Assembly (NCBI RefSeq): GCF_016894245.1
Contig: NZ_CP069792.1
Span: 744,001-808,000 of the forward strand
Length of the DNA: 64,000 nucleotides
Origin: Corynebacterium kroppenstedtii
GTDB taxonomy: Bacteria; Actinomycetota; Actinomycetes; Mycobacteriales; Mycobacteriaceae
Direction of reading: 5' to 3'
In this document: positions 1 to 9,641 of the stretch, one piece after another
Position numbering within the stretch: the first letter of the stretch is position 1
Layout: each line of letters starts with the position of its first letter
Program-made: the position numbers and the translations under genes
Notes under the pieces: model-generated
What the model was told of the DNA's origin: nothing
What the model saw: the letters and a program-made list of their open reading frames with translations, nothing else
The model's database searches: none

Positions 1-2160
1 GTCAGCAAGATCAAGATCTTTACGCCAGGCCTCGTAATCACTACATTTATCTTTTTCAATAATCACTTGTGTATCGCCCGACCAGTCATGGAGTTCGAGA
101 AACATAACGCCCCCAAAATCGCGTCGGGCAATAATGCGGCCGGAAATTGAGGCAGCAACACCATCATCCAAGCCGGCAATCTGCGCACAAGTATGCGTCG
201 GCCGGATGGCAGTGGGCCACGGACTCACCCCTTCATCGCGCAAACGCTGTGCTTTTTCCAGGCGCACTTTGACTTGTTCCGAGCGACGATGGTGCACTGC
301 ACGCCCGGCACGAGCCTCCTCCATAAGTTGGGGCGCGAGCTCAAGTGCTTCAGCAGCGCCTTTTCTTTTCACCGATCCGACGGGGGTCAGTGGGGGTTTG
401 CGCCGCGACAGGGGTGCGGGCACGAACCCTTCAACGATGCCGGACACAAGTCCGACTCGGGCGATGCTGTGGTTATCTTTGAAGCAGATGTACCGGGGCG
501 CCCAGGTGGGGTTGTATTTTTCGTTGGATCGGTAAAGCGCTTCCATCTGCCACCATCGTGACAAAAAGACCAAAAGGCTTCTCCATAGCCGCATGACGGG
601 GCCGGTGCCAAGTTCGTGTGCCGTGGCAAAAACCTGGCGGAACATCGCGAAGTTCAGCGAGATTCGTGTTACCCCGACGTCCAATCCGGCGTTACAGAGT
701 TCCGACACCATGATTTCCACGGTGCCATTGGGCGAGTCCGGTGATCGACGCATGAGGTCTAGCGAAACCCCGGTGCGTCCCCACGGGGAGAAGGAGAGCT
801 CACCGACGCGTCGGGCTACACCGGTTGGTGAATGCTGAGTATCCTGGATGGCTTCGACCAGGAGGTTATTGGCATCGGCAGGGTCCCCCAGACGTGAGAG
901 AGCCATAGAGAAGCCGCGTTCGTTATTGGTGTCGCGCCACGCGTCAGCGTCGTGCTGTACGCTGGCCATTTCTTCCGCCGTTAATTCTCCGTGGCGGCGG
1001 ATACGAACCGTCACCCCTGCTCGCCGCGCCCGGGCGACAGCCTGACGCACTGCCTTAAACTCAGGCTGGCTCAGTGAGAAGCTATCGGTGTAGATGATGG
1101 CTTCGTCGCCCAGACGGAGGGTCTGTAACCCGTGGGACGAATAGCAGTGCGCGCCTCGGTCGGACGCCCCCATCACGGCTGGGGTCCACCCGTACATCAC
1201 TGCCTGGTGAAGCCACGCGTCCACGGCTTGATCCCAGGCGGCGGGGTTTCCGATGGGGTCTCCCGACGCGATACATACACCCAGTTCGACGCGGTACGTG
1301 ACCGCTGCCCGTCCGTCGGGTGAGTAAATGACAGATTTATCGCGGCGCGTTGCGAAGTATGCCAGGGAATCGTCCTCTCCCCAGCGGGCGATCATGGCTC
1401 GAATGGCTGTCTCGTCGTCGGGAGTAAGTGCATTATTGTCGCGTTGGCTGCGGAAAAGAGTCCATACGGATAGGAGGAAAACGATCGCGCTGGCCAGCGT
1501 GATAACAAATGACACGATCCATTCCGGATGGCCACCAAAGAGCTTTTGGTCGATCAAAGAAAAAGTGAAGGACTTATTAAGAACCCATTGCAAACGATTG
1601 CCACGAGACAAAGTATGGGGGAAGAGCTCGACGAGTAACCATCCGATGGCGGTGACCAGGCCTTCCCCGATGACATAGACCGTGAGGGCCTTTCTGATCG
1701 CGGCGTGCCGTGTTCGCGCCGGGAAGGCGGAGCGAGTAGCCAGAAGGCCAATGAGCATGATTGCTTGGACGATGAATCCAACATTGAGTTCAACGGTGGT
1801 GACGGTACTGCCGGTGTCGTAGCCGTTGACCCCCAGCACGAAGAGCAGAATGTTCTCAATGTTCAGGATCACGAGAAGAATGACGCTGACCCACCAGGCC
1901 AAGCGTTTGCGCGCGAGAATCGCTCCTGCTAAAAGTCCTAAGGCGAGTGCCCATGATATTGACACCTCGGGCATGGGGAGGATCACGTAGTCAAAGAATT
2001 CCCGGATGCTCTGCAGCTGGTGCCGGACCGGCCTGACCGCACTAAACAGTAGCGCGATAAAGGAATACACAGCGAGCAAGGTGCCAAAAAGAGGCGGGAA
2101 TCTCTTGATAAACGTGGCGAACACAGTCTTATCTTGCACCCGCCCTGAACCTGTGGCCAT
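1..2160 (-). CDS. lysX: LysX, lysyl-phosphatidylglycerol synthase fused to lysyl-tRNA synthetase (partial, 3' end outside window)
   Basis: The frame is open from an ATG at 2160 to the left edge (720 codons seen; the family is about 1,100 residues). The order is an N-terminal membrane region of several helices (about residues 20-260), an MprF-like phosphatidylglycerol lysyltransferase domain (DUF2156; seen as YRVELGV, SGDPIGNP, GFSMALSRLGDP, LSLDLMRRSP-like SLDLMRRSP, SLNFAMFR and SRWWQMEALYR), and the start of the LysRS OB-fold (SGRIIARRDFGG, VIIEKDKCSDY). The enzyme charges lysine onto tRNA and transfers it to phosphatidylglycerol, which lowers membrane negative charge and protects against cationic peptides. 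It follows ogt on the same strand after about 100 bases. The identification rests on close recall of the mycobacterial LysX motifs. The catalytic class II synthetase domain lies beyond the window. Confidence 0.93.
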   Translation of the reverse strand, partial: MATGSGRVQDKTVFATFIKRFPPLFGTLLAVYSFIALLFSAVRPVRHQLQSIREFFDYVILPMPEVSISWALALGLLAGAILARKRLAWWVSVILLVILNIENILLFVLGVNGYDTGSTVTTVELNVGFIVQAIMLIGLLATRSAFPARTRHAAIRKALTVYVIGEGLVTAIGWLLVELFPHTLSRGNRLQWVLNKSFTFSLIDQKLFGGHPEWIVSFVITLASAIVFLLSVWTLFRSQRDNNALTPDDETAIRAMIARWGEDDSLAYFATRRDKSVIYSPDGRAAVTYRVELGVCIASGDPIGNPAAWDQAVDAWLHQAVMYGWTPAVMGASDRGAHCYSSHGLQTLRLGDEAIIYTDSFSLSQPEFKAVRQAVARARRAGVTVRIRRHGELTAEEMASVQHDADAWRDTNNERGFSMALSRLGDPADANNLLVEAIQDTQHSPTGVARRVGELSFSPWGRTGVSLDLMRRSPDSPNGTVEIMVSELCNAGLDVGVTRISLNFAMFRQVFATAHELGTGPVMRLWRSLLVFLSRWWQMEALYRSNEKYNPTWAPRYICFKDNHSIARVGLVSGIVEGFVPAPLSRRKPPLTPVGSVKRKGAAEALELAPQLMEEARAGRAVHHRRSEQVKVRLEKAQRLRDEGVSPWPTAIRPTHTCAQIAGLDDGVAASISGRIIARRDFGGVMFLELHDWSGDTQVIIEKDKCSDYEAWRKDLDLAD

Positions 2161-2258
2161 AGAATTGTCCCCTAATATCCTGTGATTTCCTTGTGAGACT
2201 ACCAGTCGTTGGCCCACACCTATGATTGGCCAGTGAAACTGCGGTTCCTGCCGTCCGG

Positions 2259-2909
2259 CTACTGCCGACGGGCGAGTTCATTAAAATCTACTTTCCCCTC
2301 TGCGGTGAAGGGGACGCCCTCTTTCTCAAGTAGCTGCTGTTTGAGCACGAGGCCACGCGATCCTCCCATATACCCGCCGAGTGAACCCCCAGCTGCGATG
2401 ACCCGGTGACAAGGAATGAAGAGTTGGATGGGGTTGGTTCTACATACTGTTCCAACTGCGCGCGCCGCTCGCGGTCGGCCGACGGCTTCTGCCAACTCAC
2501 CATAGGTGAGCACGTCGCCAGGTGGAATGTGGGTCATCTCTTCGCGAACGACTTTCGTGAATTCGGATGGTTCATCCTCGGCACAAAGCGGCAGAGTAAA
2601 GACTAGGTTCGTACCACTAAAGTATTCATCGAGCTGCTCACCAATCTGTTGAAAGAGGTGACGCTGGGCTTTACTGGCCCCTGCTGTGGAAAAAAGATTC
2701 TTTCGTTGTGCAGCTATGGGGGAAGATATTGTGGGTTCGGACCTACCATCAGCAGAGTCGCCCATAACAGACCCGGAATTCAGTGTGTAGTGCGACGCCA
2801 CAATGCACTGGTCATTGATTGTGACTTCAATATCTCCGAACGGTGTGGGGAACCGTCGTGTTCGGTAGGGCTGGTTGTCGGTGAACGCGGATATGCCCTG
2901 GTGGTTCAT
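2259..2909 (-). CDS. ogt: Methylated-DNA--protein-cysteine methyltransferase
   Basis: This is a suicide DNA repair protein that transfers the methyl group of O6-methylguanine to its own cysteine. The 216-residue product carries the hallmark IPCHRV with acceptor Cys167, preceded by the helix-turn-helix segment with GDVLTYGELA and the arginine finger region around residues 146-157, and followed by GGYMGG. Residues 48-80 form a Ser-rich spacer that is longer than usual between the N-terminal fold and the DNA-binding domain. It lies upstream of lysX on the same strand and could share its transcript. The start at 2909 gives an N-terminus (TPFGDIEVTI) that fits the family. Confidence 0.93.
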   Translation of the reverse strand: MNHQGISAFTDNQPYRTRRFPTPFGDIEVTINDQCIVASHYTLNSGSVMGDSADGRSEPTISSPIAAQRKNLFSTAGASKAQRHLFQQIGEQLDEYFSGTNLVFTLPLCAEDEPSEFTKVVREEMTHIPPGDVLTYGELAEAVGRPRAARAVGTVCRTNPIQLFIPCHRVIAAGGSLGGYMGGSRGLVLKQQLLEKEGVPFTAEGKVDFNELARRQ

Positions 2910-2931
2910 GAAGCCAACGATAGTGGGTAAT

Positions 2932-2972
2932 AAAAAAACCGGGTTACCAGCGCGTCTGCGCTCATAACCCGG
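2932..2972 (-). terminator. Rho-independent terminator of csbD
   Basis: Read on the minus strand, an 8-bp perfect stem (CCGGGTTA with TAACCCGG at 2939-2946 and 2965-2972) is followed by seven T residues (2932-2938). It lies 40 bases downstream of the csbD stop. Confidence 0.85.
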
Positions 2973-3012
2973 CCTTGAAATCAGTTAAGACCTCATAGGG
3001 TAAGTCCCCGAC

Positions 3013-3204
3013 TTACTTGTCTTTGTTGAGGAACTCGGAGGCCTTATCTTTCAGGTCCTCGATGCCCTGCTTCAGCTTGGACTCGGCCTGATCGCCTTTG
3101 CCTTCAGCCTTGAGGTCTTTGTTGTCAGTAATGTCACCGGCGGCTTCTTTGGCCTTTCCGCCAGCTTCGTCTGCCTTGTTCTTAATGTCGTCAGTCATAC
3201 CCAT
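3013..3204 (-). CDS. CsbD family stress protein
   Basis: A 63-residue hydrophilic, Lys/Asp/Glu/Ala-rich protein of the CsbD family (general-stress proteins, function uncertain). The pattern DDIKNKADEAGGKAKEAAGDIT followed by KAEGKGDQAESKLKQ is the standard CsbD repeat. I chose the ATG at 3204 because an AGGAG sits seven bases upstream. A longer frame to 3252 exists but lacks such a site and its extra residues do not look like the family. It is monocistronic, with its own terminator. Confidence 0.85.
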   Translation of the reverse strand: MGMTDDIKNKADEAGGKAKEAAGDITDNKDLKAEGKGDQAESKLKQGIEDLKDKASEFLNKDK

Positions 3205-3510
3205 AGGCTTCTCCTTCTGTTCTAGCTTTGCGACGCAACGAGCGGCATCCATATCGGGTAACCCACACTCATCCGAGCGGGGCTATGATATCGCGACGTG
3301 GCCACCGTCGCCGACAGTCTGCGTGGATAACTCCCGCAGGCGGGCGACGGTGATGGCGCGCTCGTGTGCACATCGCCTAACACCATGACACTTTACTACG
3401 GATTTCGCACCACTGGTGGTTGCCAGGTATTTCCTACGAACTTGTGACTATTTCGGTACCTGAACCGGTGATGGCACACTCTGACAGACGATTCTGCTGA
3501 GATGCAGGTT

Positions 3511-3882
3511 TTATTCCCCGATCTCCAGCAGAGATTGTCCACCCTGAACGGCGTCGCCGGGTTGCACGTGCAGTGCGGTGACGGTGCCGTCATTGGGGGC
3601 TGTAATTTCGGTTTCCATCTTCATGGCTTCGAGGACGACGATCACTTCGCCGGCCGTAATGGGTTGGCCTTCCTCAACAAGCACTTTGCTGACGGAACCG
3701 GCCAAGGGGGCCGTGACTGAATTGGCGCTAACACCCTGGACAGAGGACGTGGTCGGCGCGGTGGGGGTTGGCCCATTGCTGTTGCCACCAGTGATGATAG
3801 TACCGAGTGTGGGGCGTTCTTCTTGTTCAACTTCTACGTCCACGGAATAGGGGACGCCGTTGACGGTAACTGTCAGTTTCAT
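3511..3882 (-). CDS. Methylmalonyl-CoA carboxyltransferase 1.3S biotin carrier subunit
   Basis: The 123-residue product is the biotinyl carrier that shuttles a carboxyl group between the 12S and 5S subunits. The biotin attachment motif EAMKME places the modified lysine at residue 88. The N-terminus (MKLTVTVNG) and the Gly/Pro/Thr-rich hinge at residues 32-55 match the Propionibacterium 1.3S protein in length and layout. It is the last gene of the operon 5S-12S-small subunit-1.3S and starts 27 bases after the small gene upstream. A biotin carrier of another acyl-CoA carboxylase is the alternative, but the 5S gene in the operon argues for transcarboxylase. Confidence 0.93.
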   Translation of the reverse strand: MKLTVTVNGVPYSVDVEVEQEERPTLGTIITGGNSNGPTPTAPTTSSVQGVSANSVTAPLAGSVSKVLVEEGQPITAGEVIVVLEAMKMETEITAPNDGTVTALHVQPGDAVQGGQSLLEIGE

Positions 3883-3908
3883 TCTTTCGGGTTCCTTCTA
3901 TTCGTGGC

Positions 3909-4196
3909 TTATTGCCATTTCGCCTTGTGCTGAACTGCCTGCCGACCTTGCTGCGACCAGCTGCGGTGGCGCAAGAAGTGAACTGCGCGCACGGTTCCGC
4001 GGTTACCCATGTATGCGGATACGGCCGCACTGATCGCGATTAAGACATCTTCAGGGATTTCCTCGTCAGAACGCTGCTTCAGTGCCGCAACTTCATTTTC
4101 TAGTCTGGTGACGTTGCGGGAGAGCTTCTCCACCTGACTGGACAGGCGAACCAACAACTGACTGAGTTCAGCAGAGGATGCATTGTCTGTATTCAT
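3909..4196 (-). CDS. Small OadG/epsilon-like accessory protein of the transcarboxylase operon
   Basis: A 95-residue protein encoded between the 12S and 1.3S genes. Residues 8-45 form a predicted coiled coil (LSQLLVRLSSQVEKL, then VTRLENEVAALKQR). The C-terminal half (EDVLIAISAAVSAYMG, then W and GRQA) resembles the tail found in OadG/MmdD-type small subunits that assemble biotin carboxylase complexes. The start at 4196 has GGAGA upstream and lies 10 bases after the 12S stop; a longer in-frame start inside 12S is less likely. Its role as an assembly or carrier-docking factor is inferred from position and the C-terminal pattern. Confidence 0.75.
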   Translation of the reverse strand: MNTDNASSAELSQLLVRLSSQVEKLSRNVTRLENEVAALKQRSDEEIPEDVLIAISAAVSAYMGNRGTVRAVHFLRHRSWSQQGRQAVQHKAKWQ

Positions 4197-4206
4197 GCTT
4201 CTCCGA

Positions 4207-5790
4207 TCAGTTGGGTGCCAGGCCGTGCTTCTTGGACGGCCGGTTCTCACGCTTGTTGGTCAACAGCTCCAAGGCCAGGGCAACTTCACGACGGGTGTCC
4301 GCGGGATCGATGATGTCATCGACGAGGCCTCGGGACGCCGCCATGTACGGCGTCGAGAAGGTGTCTTTGTAGAGCTGGACTAGTTCGGCCTTCTTAGCTG
4401 CTGCGGCTTCGTCGCCACCCTCTTCCTGGGCTTTCTTGATTTCCTTGCGGAAGACGACGTTCACTGCCCCGTCGGCACCCATGACCGCAATTTCCGCGGT
4501 GGGCCATGCCCAGACGCGGTCCGCGCCCAGGTCCTTGGAGCACATAGCCAGGTACGATCCGCCATAGGATTTGCGGAGGACCACAGTCAGCTTCGGCACG
4601 GTGGCCGCCGAGTAAGCGAACAGCATTTTCGCACCGTGGCGAATGATTCCGCCATGCTCTTGTGCAACACCTGGCATGAAGCCGGGGACGTCCACGAGCG
4701 TGAGCAGCGGGATGTTGAAGGAGTCGCAGAAGCGAACGAAGCTCGCTCCTTTATCGGACGAGTTGATGTCCAGAACACCAGACATCACTTGCGACTGATT
4801 AGCGACGATACCGACTGTCCGGCCGACAACGCGGGCAAATCCGACAACAAGGTTTTGGGCGTATCCGGCCTGGACCTCGAGAAAATCGCCGTAGTCGACG
4901 ATCTTGCGGATGATATCGCGAACGTCGTATCCCTTACGGCCGTCGACGGGGACGATATCGCGAAGAGATTCGTCGGGCTCGACAACCTCGTCCGGATCAA
5001 CGATGGGTGGCTCTTCAGTGTTGTTTTGCGGCAGGAAGCTCAGGAGCTTCTGCGCGATCAGGATGGCTTGCTCGTCATCGTCGGCGACGAAGTGAATGTT
5101 GCCTGATGTGCTCATATGGGCATCAGCACCACCGAGTTCTTCAGCAGTGACTTTTTCGCCCGTCACGGACTCGATGACCTTGGGGCCGGTGATGAACATG
5201 TTGGCCTTGCGGGTCTGGATGATGAAGTCCGTCAGTGCCGGCGAGTAGGCAGCACCACCAGCACAGGGGCCGGCGATGATGGAGACCTGCGGTACAAGCC
5301 CGGAGAGCAGCACGTTGTTATAGAACACGCGGCCGTATCCGGAGAGAGAATCAATGCCTTCCTGCACTCGCGCTCCGCCGGAGTCGTTGATGAAGACGAA
5401 CGGCGTGCCGGTAGTCGCGGAGGTCTTCATCATGGCGACCACTTTGTTGGATTGCATTTCGCCAGCGGACCCACCCATGACGCTAAAGTCCTGGGATGCG
5501 ATGTGCACTGGCCGTCCGTAGACCGCGCCAGATCCGGTGACGACGCCGTCGGCGGGGGCGTCGGCTTTGTCCATACCGAAGTGCGTGGTCCGGTGCTTGG
5601 CAAACATTCCGGTTTCTTGGAACGTGTCTTCGTCGACAAGCTTGGTTATGCGCTCGCGGGCAGTCATCTTCCCGCGGTCGTGTTGCTTGTCCAGCCGTGC
5701 TTGTCCGCCGCCGAGGCGGATGCGGTTTTTTTCTTCTTCCAGCTGTTCGAGGCGCTCAGGCATGCTGGGATCGTGAGGTTGCTCACTCAT
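4207..5790 (-). CDS. Methylmalonyl-CoA carboxyltransferase 12S subunit
   Basis: The 527-residue product is a carboxyltransferase of the crotonase superfamily (two domains, PccB/MmdA family). It moves the carboxyl group from methylmalonyl-CoA onto biotin, releasing propionyl-CoA. Visible motifs include GGGQARLDKQHDRGKMTARERI at the start, SQDFSVMGGSAGEMQ, the oxyanion-type INDSGGARVQEG, GPCAGGAAYSPAL, VDVPGFMPGVAQE with GGIIRHGAKM, and the C-terminal KHGLAPN-type tail. Alone it could equally be a propionyl-CoA carboxylase beta chain; the adjacent 5S gene and 1.3S carrier make the transcarboxylase assignment strong. It starts 43 bases after the 5S stop. Confidence 0.93.
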   Translation of the reverse strand: MSEQPHDPSMPERLEQLEEEKNRIRLGGGQARLDKQHDRGKMTARERITKLVDEDTFQETGMFAKHRTTHFGMDKADAPADGVVTGSGAVYGRPVHIASQDFSVMGGSAGEMQSNKVVAMMKTSATTGTPFVFINDSGGARVQEGIDSLSGYGRVFYNNVLLSGLVPQVSIIAGPCAGGAAYSPALTDFIIQTRKANMFITGPKVIESVTGEKVTAEELGGADAHMSTSGNIHFVADDDEQAILIAQKLLSFLPQNNTEEPPIVDPDEVVEPDESLRDIVPVDGRKGYDVRDIIRKIVDYGDFLEVQAGYAQNLVVGFARVVGRTVGIVANQSQVMSGVLDINSSDKGASFVRFCDSFNIPLLTLVDVPGFMPGVAQEHGGIIRHGAKMLFAYSAATVPKLTVVLRKSYGGSYLAMCSKDLGADRVWAWPTAEIAVMGADGAVNVVFRKEIKKAQEEGGDEAAAAKKAELVQLYKDTFSTPYMAASRGLVDDIIDPADTRREVALALELLTNKRENRPSKKHGLAPN

Positions 5791-5833
5791 TTATTTGCTC
5801 CGTTTCTGCTGTCTTTCGCGGTGATCAACTGGT

Positions 5834-7330
5834 TTATGCGGGTTCCACGGAGACAGTGTGGCTGCGGCCGCCTGTAGTGACTTTGTATGTAATCGGTTCG
5901 CGGATGGCAGTGGCGTCGCCGGAGGCCTTGGCCTCTTCGCGCTCTAGCTGCTCCTTAGTCTTGCCAACGTTCTTGGGGCCATCGGGGCGAGCCTTGAAGA
6001 ATCCCGGCGCGACCTGCGGGAACAGTGCATTGGTGAGGACATCTTCGTCGGACCCATCGGTGCCGTCGAGTTTGTCAGCTTCCTCAACAAGGTTGTCCCA
6101 TTCGGGCTCAAGGAGGTCAGCGGGACGCTCGGTAATGGCCTCTTTGCCGGTTTGCTTCTTGGCTTGTTCGATGAGGTCTTTGTCCCTCTCACCTGGGGCT
6201 TCGCCGTAGTATCCGAGGAGGAGGTCGGCGAACTCTGCCGTGAGTACTTTGTAGCGGCCCATTAGCACGTTGAACACGGCCTGGGTACCAACGATCTGTG
6301 ACGATGGCGTCACCAGCGGCGGGTATCCGGCTGCTTTCCGAACGACGGGGACTTCTTTCATAACCTCGTCGATACGGTCGCCCGCGCCCTGGGCTTTGAG
6401 CTGCGATTCCATGTTAGAGAGCATTCCGCCCGGAATCTGCGATTGGAAAATATTGGTGTTAACCAGTGTCTTTGACTCAAACTCCGCGTACTTGGGGCGT
6501 ACTTTCTTGAAGTGGTCGCGGATATTAATGAGCCGATCCATGTCAAGGCCGGTCTCATAGTCGGTTCCTTCGAGCATTTCGACAAGAGACTCGGTGGGAT
6601 TATGCCCTGGGCCCAGGGACATGGAAGAAATAGCAGTGTCGACGACATCGGCACCGGCTTCAATGGCCTTCATGAGGGTAACCATGGTGACGCCGGTGGT
6701 GGAGTGGCAGTGGACGTTGATCTGCGTGTCTTCGCCGTAGGTGTCCTTGATGCCACGGATGATGTCGTAGGCGGGCTGTGGTTTAAGCAGCGCAGCCATG
6801 TCTTTGAGGGCGATGGAATCTGCGCCCATGTCCAGCAAACGCCCTGCTAGGTCAATGTATCCCTGCACATCATGCAGCGGGGACACCGTGTAGCAGATGG
6901 TGCCCTGCGCGTGCTTGCCCACTTTCTTCACAGCCTGCATGGCATGCTCAAGGTTGCGGGGGTCGTTAAGCGCGTCGAAAACTCTGAAGACGTCCATGCC
7001 GTTTTCAGCCGATTTTTCAACAAACTTATCGACGACGCCGTCCTCATAGTGACGGTATCCCAGAAGGTTCTGGCCACGAAGCAGCATCTGAAGGCGTGAG
7101 TTGGGCATGAGCTTGCGGAATGTGCGAAGTCTCTCCCACGGGTCTTCGTTCAGGAAGCGGATGCAGGCGTCGAACGTTGCGCCGCCCCAGCATTCCACGC
7201 TCCAATACCCGGCTTTATCTATATCCTCACAGGCATCGACCATGTCTTCGAGGGCCATGCGTGTTGCCATGAGACTCTGGTGAGCATCACGCAGAGCCAG
7301 TTCGGTCACTCCAATTTTTCGCGTGGTCAT
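5834..7330 (-). CDS. Methylmalonyl-CoA carboxyltransferase 5S subunit
   Basis: The 5S subunit transfers the carboxyl group from biotin to pyruvate, giving oxaloacetate. It has the HMGL-like TIM barrel (ELALRDAHQS, the metal-ligand HCHSTTG and carbamylated-lysine region IALKDMA) and the PYC_OADA C-terminal domain. At 498 residues from the ATG at 7330 it fits the family. A longer GTG start at 7369 is possible, but the family N-terminus (MTTRKIGVTELALRD) favours 7330. It lacks the fused biotin domain of oxaloacetate decarboxylase alpha, and no membrane beta subunit is nearby. First gene of the operon. Confidence 0.92.
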   Translation of the reverse strand: MTTRKIGVTELALRDAHQSLMATRMALEDMVDACEDIDKAGYWSVECWGGATFDACIRFLNEDPWERLRTFRKLMPNSRLQMLLRGQNLLGYRHYEDGVVDKFVEKSAENGMDVFRVFDALNDPRNLEHAMQAVKKVGKHAQGTICYTVSPLHDVQGYIDLAGRLLDMGADSIALKDMAALLKPQPAYDIIRGIKDTYGEDTQINVHCHSTTGVTMVTLMKAIEAGADVVDTAISSMSLGPGHNPTESLVEMLEGTDYETGLDMDRLINIRDHFKKVRPKYAEFESKTLVNTNIFQSQIPGGMLSNMESQLKAQGAGDRIDEVMKEVPVVRKAAGYPPLVTPSSQIVGTQAVFNVLMGRYKVLTAEFADLLLGYYGEAPGERDKDLIEQAKKQTGKEAITERPADLLEPEWDNLVEEADKLDGTDGSDEDVLTNALFPQVAPGFFKARPDGPKNVGKTKEQLEREEAKASGDATAIREPITYKVTTGGRSHTVSVEPA

Positions 7331-7700
7331 GGCCACTACGTTAAGCCGATTTGTTGGCTGTTGCACCACAGCTCACCGTCGTGACTTACCGCACTCTTGG
7401 ACTTGAACAGTGATTAACCCAACTTGGAGGGGAGTGCCGCGTCCTTTCTCGTCGTCACTATTCAGGTTTGCGACGGTGCGTTGCTCTTTTTATGCGTCGG
7501 CGATACCCCGTTCCGGGGGCGGTATGCACCCGAAACAGGCATCATGCCTATCTTCAATCACGTTCAGGAGCAATTGATCACATTCCGGCATATGCACCCT
7601 CTGTCTTCTGCGTAACTGATTCCTACATGGTGGATGGAGGCATCCCCATACGGTGGACATGCGGTGGAAGAGGACAGAGCGCACATGGTTTTACTAGGGT
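7331..7700. other. Intergenic region between divergent transcarboxylase operon and LssY_C gene
   Basis: About 370 bases that must contain the promoters for the leftward transcarboxylase operon and the rightward 7701 gene. I see no convincing gene, repeat or operator here; the short frames in it lack ribosome-binding sites and family signatures. Confidence 0.5.
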
Positions 7701-9380
7701 ATGGCTATGCCATCTTTGTCGTCGATGTGGTCGCATGCCAGTGATTTGACGTCGTTGCGCAAATTTTCTTCCCGTACTCCACGGGAAAAACGGATCGATA
7801 ACACATTTTTCCTGCTCGCAGGCTTAGCTGCCATCTGGTTAGCGGGAGAATACTTCAAACTTAGCTTTGTTTTAGATTTTCGTTTGCTGTTAATCATCCC
7901 CGCGTGGGGCGTGATTGCTTATCTCACCCTCCCCCGGCTTCATCGAATTCTGACTCGAATTTACGTCCCCAATTACTTCATCGGACGTACACGAACGTCG
8001 GATGGGCTTTTGGGTGATCCGGTCAATATCGCGTTTGACGGAACCGCCGAGCAGCTCCACCGCTCAATGACTCAAGCGGGCTGGACTTTGGCAGATCCGG
8101 TGACGTTTCGGTCGTCGGCAAAAATTGTATGGAGCTCCATTACTCGAGCGTCCTATCCTGCGGCTCCGGTTAGTCCGCTGATCCTCTTCGATCGCGAGCA
8201 AGACCTCGCCTACCAACAGGAAGTGGATGGTTCCCCCTCACGACGTCACCACATTCGGCTCTGGCGATGCCCTAAAGACTGGCCTCTTCCAGGGGGCCAC
8301 CGCGTGGACTGGGTGGGCTCTGCCAGCTATGACACAGCCGTCGGCGTTAGTTTTTTCACCTTACAAGTCACCCATCGCATTGCCGCCGATATTGATAGAG
8401 AACGCGACCACGTCGTGTCGACAGTTCGTTCCTATGTCCCCGAGAGCTCAGTATCGATGATTGAAGATTTCTCGACGGGCTATCACCATGTCAACGGCGG
8501 TGGCGACAAAATACACACTGATGGAGACCTTCCCATTGTCGACGTCAGTAGGGTCGCGTTGCGTTCTGGCTCATCCGGTGATGACAGCGCTGGTGTGGCG
8601 GAGCAAGCACCCGAGGAGCTGCCCGACGATAGTGAATCGGGCACCACTGAGAGCGACGCCCCGTCGGAAACCACCGCAGCCACCACTCCGTCGGACATTA
8701 CTGAGACCGCCAGCGACGTCGCGGAAAACGCCGAAACTGAAACCACCAACGAGGAAAGCAACGATGCTGAGCCGATCATGGCACGTGGTTCGGACAATGT
8801 GGACTCGACAATCAACGGAACCCGCTACACAGGCCGGGCATCTACGCACTACGACGACGATATTTCCGATGAGGAACGCGCTGCCCGACGCCCCAAGAAT
8901 GCGCAGCGTACACCGCGGCCACCGAATCTGATGTTGTCCATGGGGATGCTATTCCTCGTCGTCGCGTGGCAAAGTGTCGTACTGCTATACAAAGCGGATC
9001 AGCATCGATTTATCCCCGGAACGTTGCAGGACATGGGCTTCAGCCACCATACCGCCTACGTCGCCACGCAATGGTACGTCGGCTTATTAACGTTGGGCAC
9101 CCTGATCCTGGTTCTGCTCACGCTCGGCGGATTTACGCACGCGCGTGATGCTCTAATGCTGTTCCTCACCATCGCCATCGTGATTTCTATCCTTGATCGC
9201 AATGGAATGCGCATGATCGCAGCTGGTCACAACAACTTGCTTCTCACAACAGCGACCATTATTGCCCTGCTAGCACTATCCTCCGACGACGTCCGTAACT
9301 GGATACGTGGCCACGAACCAGCTGCCGTGTGGGGGCCGGTGAGAAAAATTCATCTGCCGATTGATGATCATTCGCGGTAG
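7701..9380 (+). CDS. LssY C-terminal domain membrane protein
   Basis: A 559-residue membrane protein. Two helices lie at about residues 35-78, then a soluble LssY_C-type domain (RLHRILTRIYVPNYFIGRTRTSDGL, GDPVNIAFDG, AGWTLADPVT, HHIRLWRC) to about residue 270. An acidic Ser/Thr/Glu-rich linker follows (about 290-410), then four C-terminal helices. LssY_C domains occur fused to DedA or PAP2 phosphatases elsewhere; here the domain stands without a visible catalytic phosphatase motif. The function is unknown; a role in membrane lipid handling is only suggested by the family's usual fusion partners. The start at 7701 has a weak AGGG nearby, and an ATG two codons downstream is also possible. Confidence 0.7.
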   Translation: MAMPSLSSMWSHASDLTSLRKFSSRTPREKRIDNTFFLLAGLAAIWLAGEYFKLSFVLDFRLLLIIPAWGVIAYLTLPRLHRILTRIYVPNYFIGRTRTSDGLLGDPVNIAFDGTAEQLHRSMTQAGWTLADPVTFRSSAKIVWSSITRASYPAAPVSPLILFDREQDLAYQQEVDGSPSRRHHIRLWRCPKDWPLPGGHRVDWVGSASYDTAVGVSFFTLQVTHRIAADIDRERDHVVSTVRSYVPESSVSMIEDFSTGYHHVNGGGDKIHTDGDLPIVDVSRVALRSGSSGDDSAGVAEQAPEELPDDSESGTTESDAPSETTAATTPSDITETASDVAENAETETTNEESNDAEPIMARGSDNVDSTINGTRYTGRASTHYDDDISDEERAARRPKNAQRTPRPPNLMLSMGMLFLVVAWQSVVLLYKADQHRFIPGTLQDMGFSHHTAYVATQWYVGLLTLGTLILVLLTLGGFTHARDALMLFLTIAIVISILDRNGMRMIAAGHNNLLLTTATIIALLALSSDDVRNWIRGHEPAAVWGPVRKIHLPIDDHSR

Positions 9381-9641
9381 AGGCCTGCACAACCATGGAG
9401 TTGCGGGGCCTCACATCTCGCCTTCATTTCACTAGCCCGGGGCCTCAATACTTGCCCTACCGACACCCTGTCAGTGGTTTCACCAGCATTACCGTATTAT
9501 GGTGACGCTAAAGCTGTTATGTCGGAGTCCACGACATCGTGTAACAGGGCCACATACCGCCGATGTATGCGCTGCCCTTAACCTTGCATGGCAGACAAAA
9601 CCATCATTCACGCACTGCCACGCGGAGTCAGAAAGGTTGAT

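Noticed and set aside
5834..7330. Oxaloacetate decarboxylase alpha or pyruvate carboxylase
   Set aside because: No fused biotin domain, no biotin carboxylase domain and no membrane beta subunit; the operon matches transcarboxylase.
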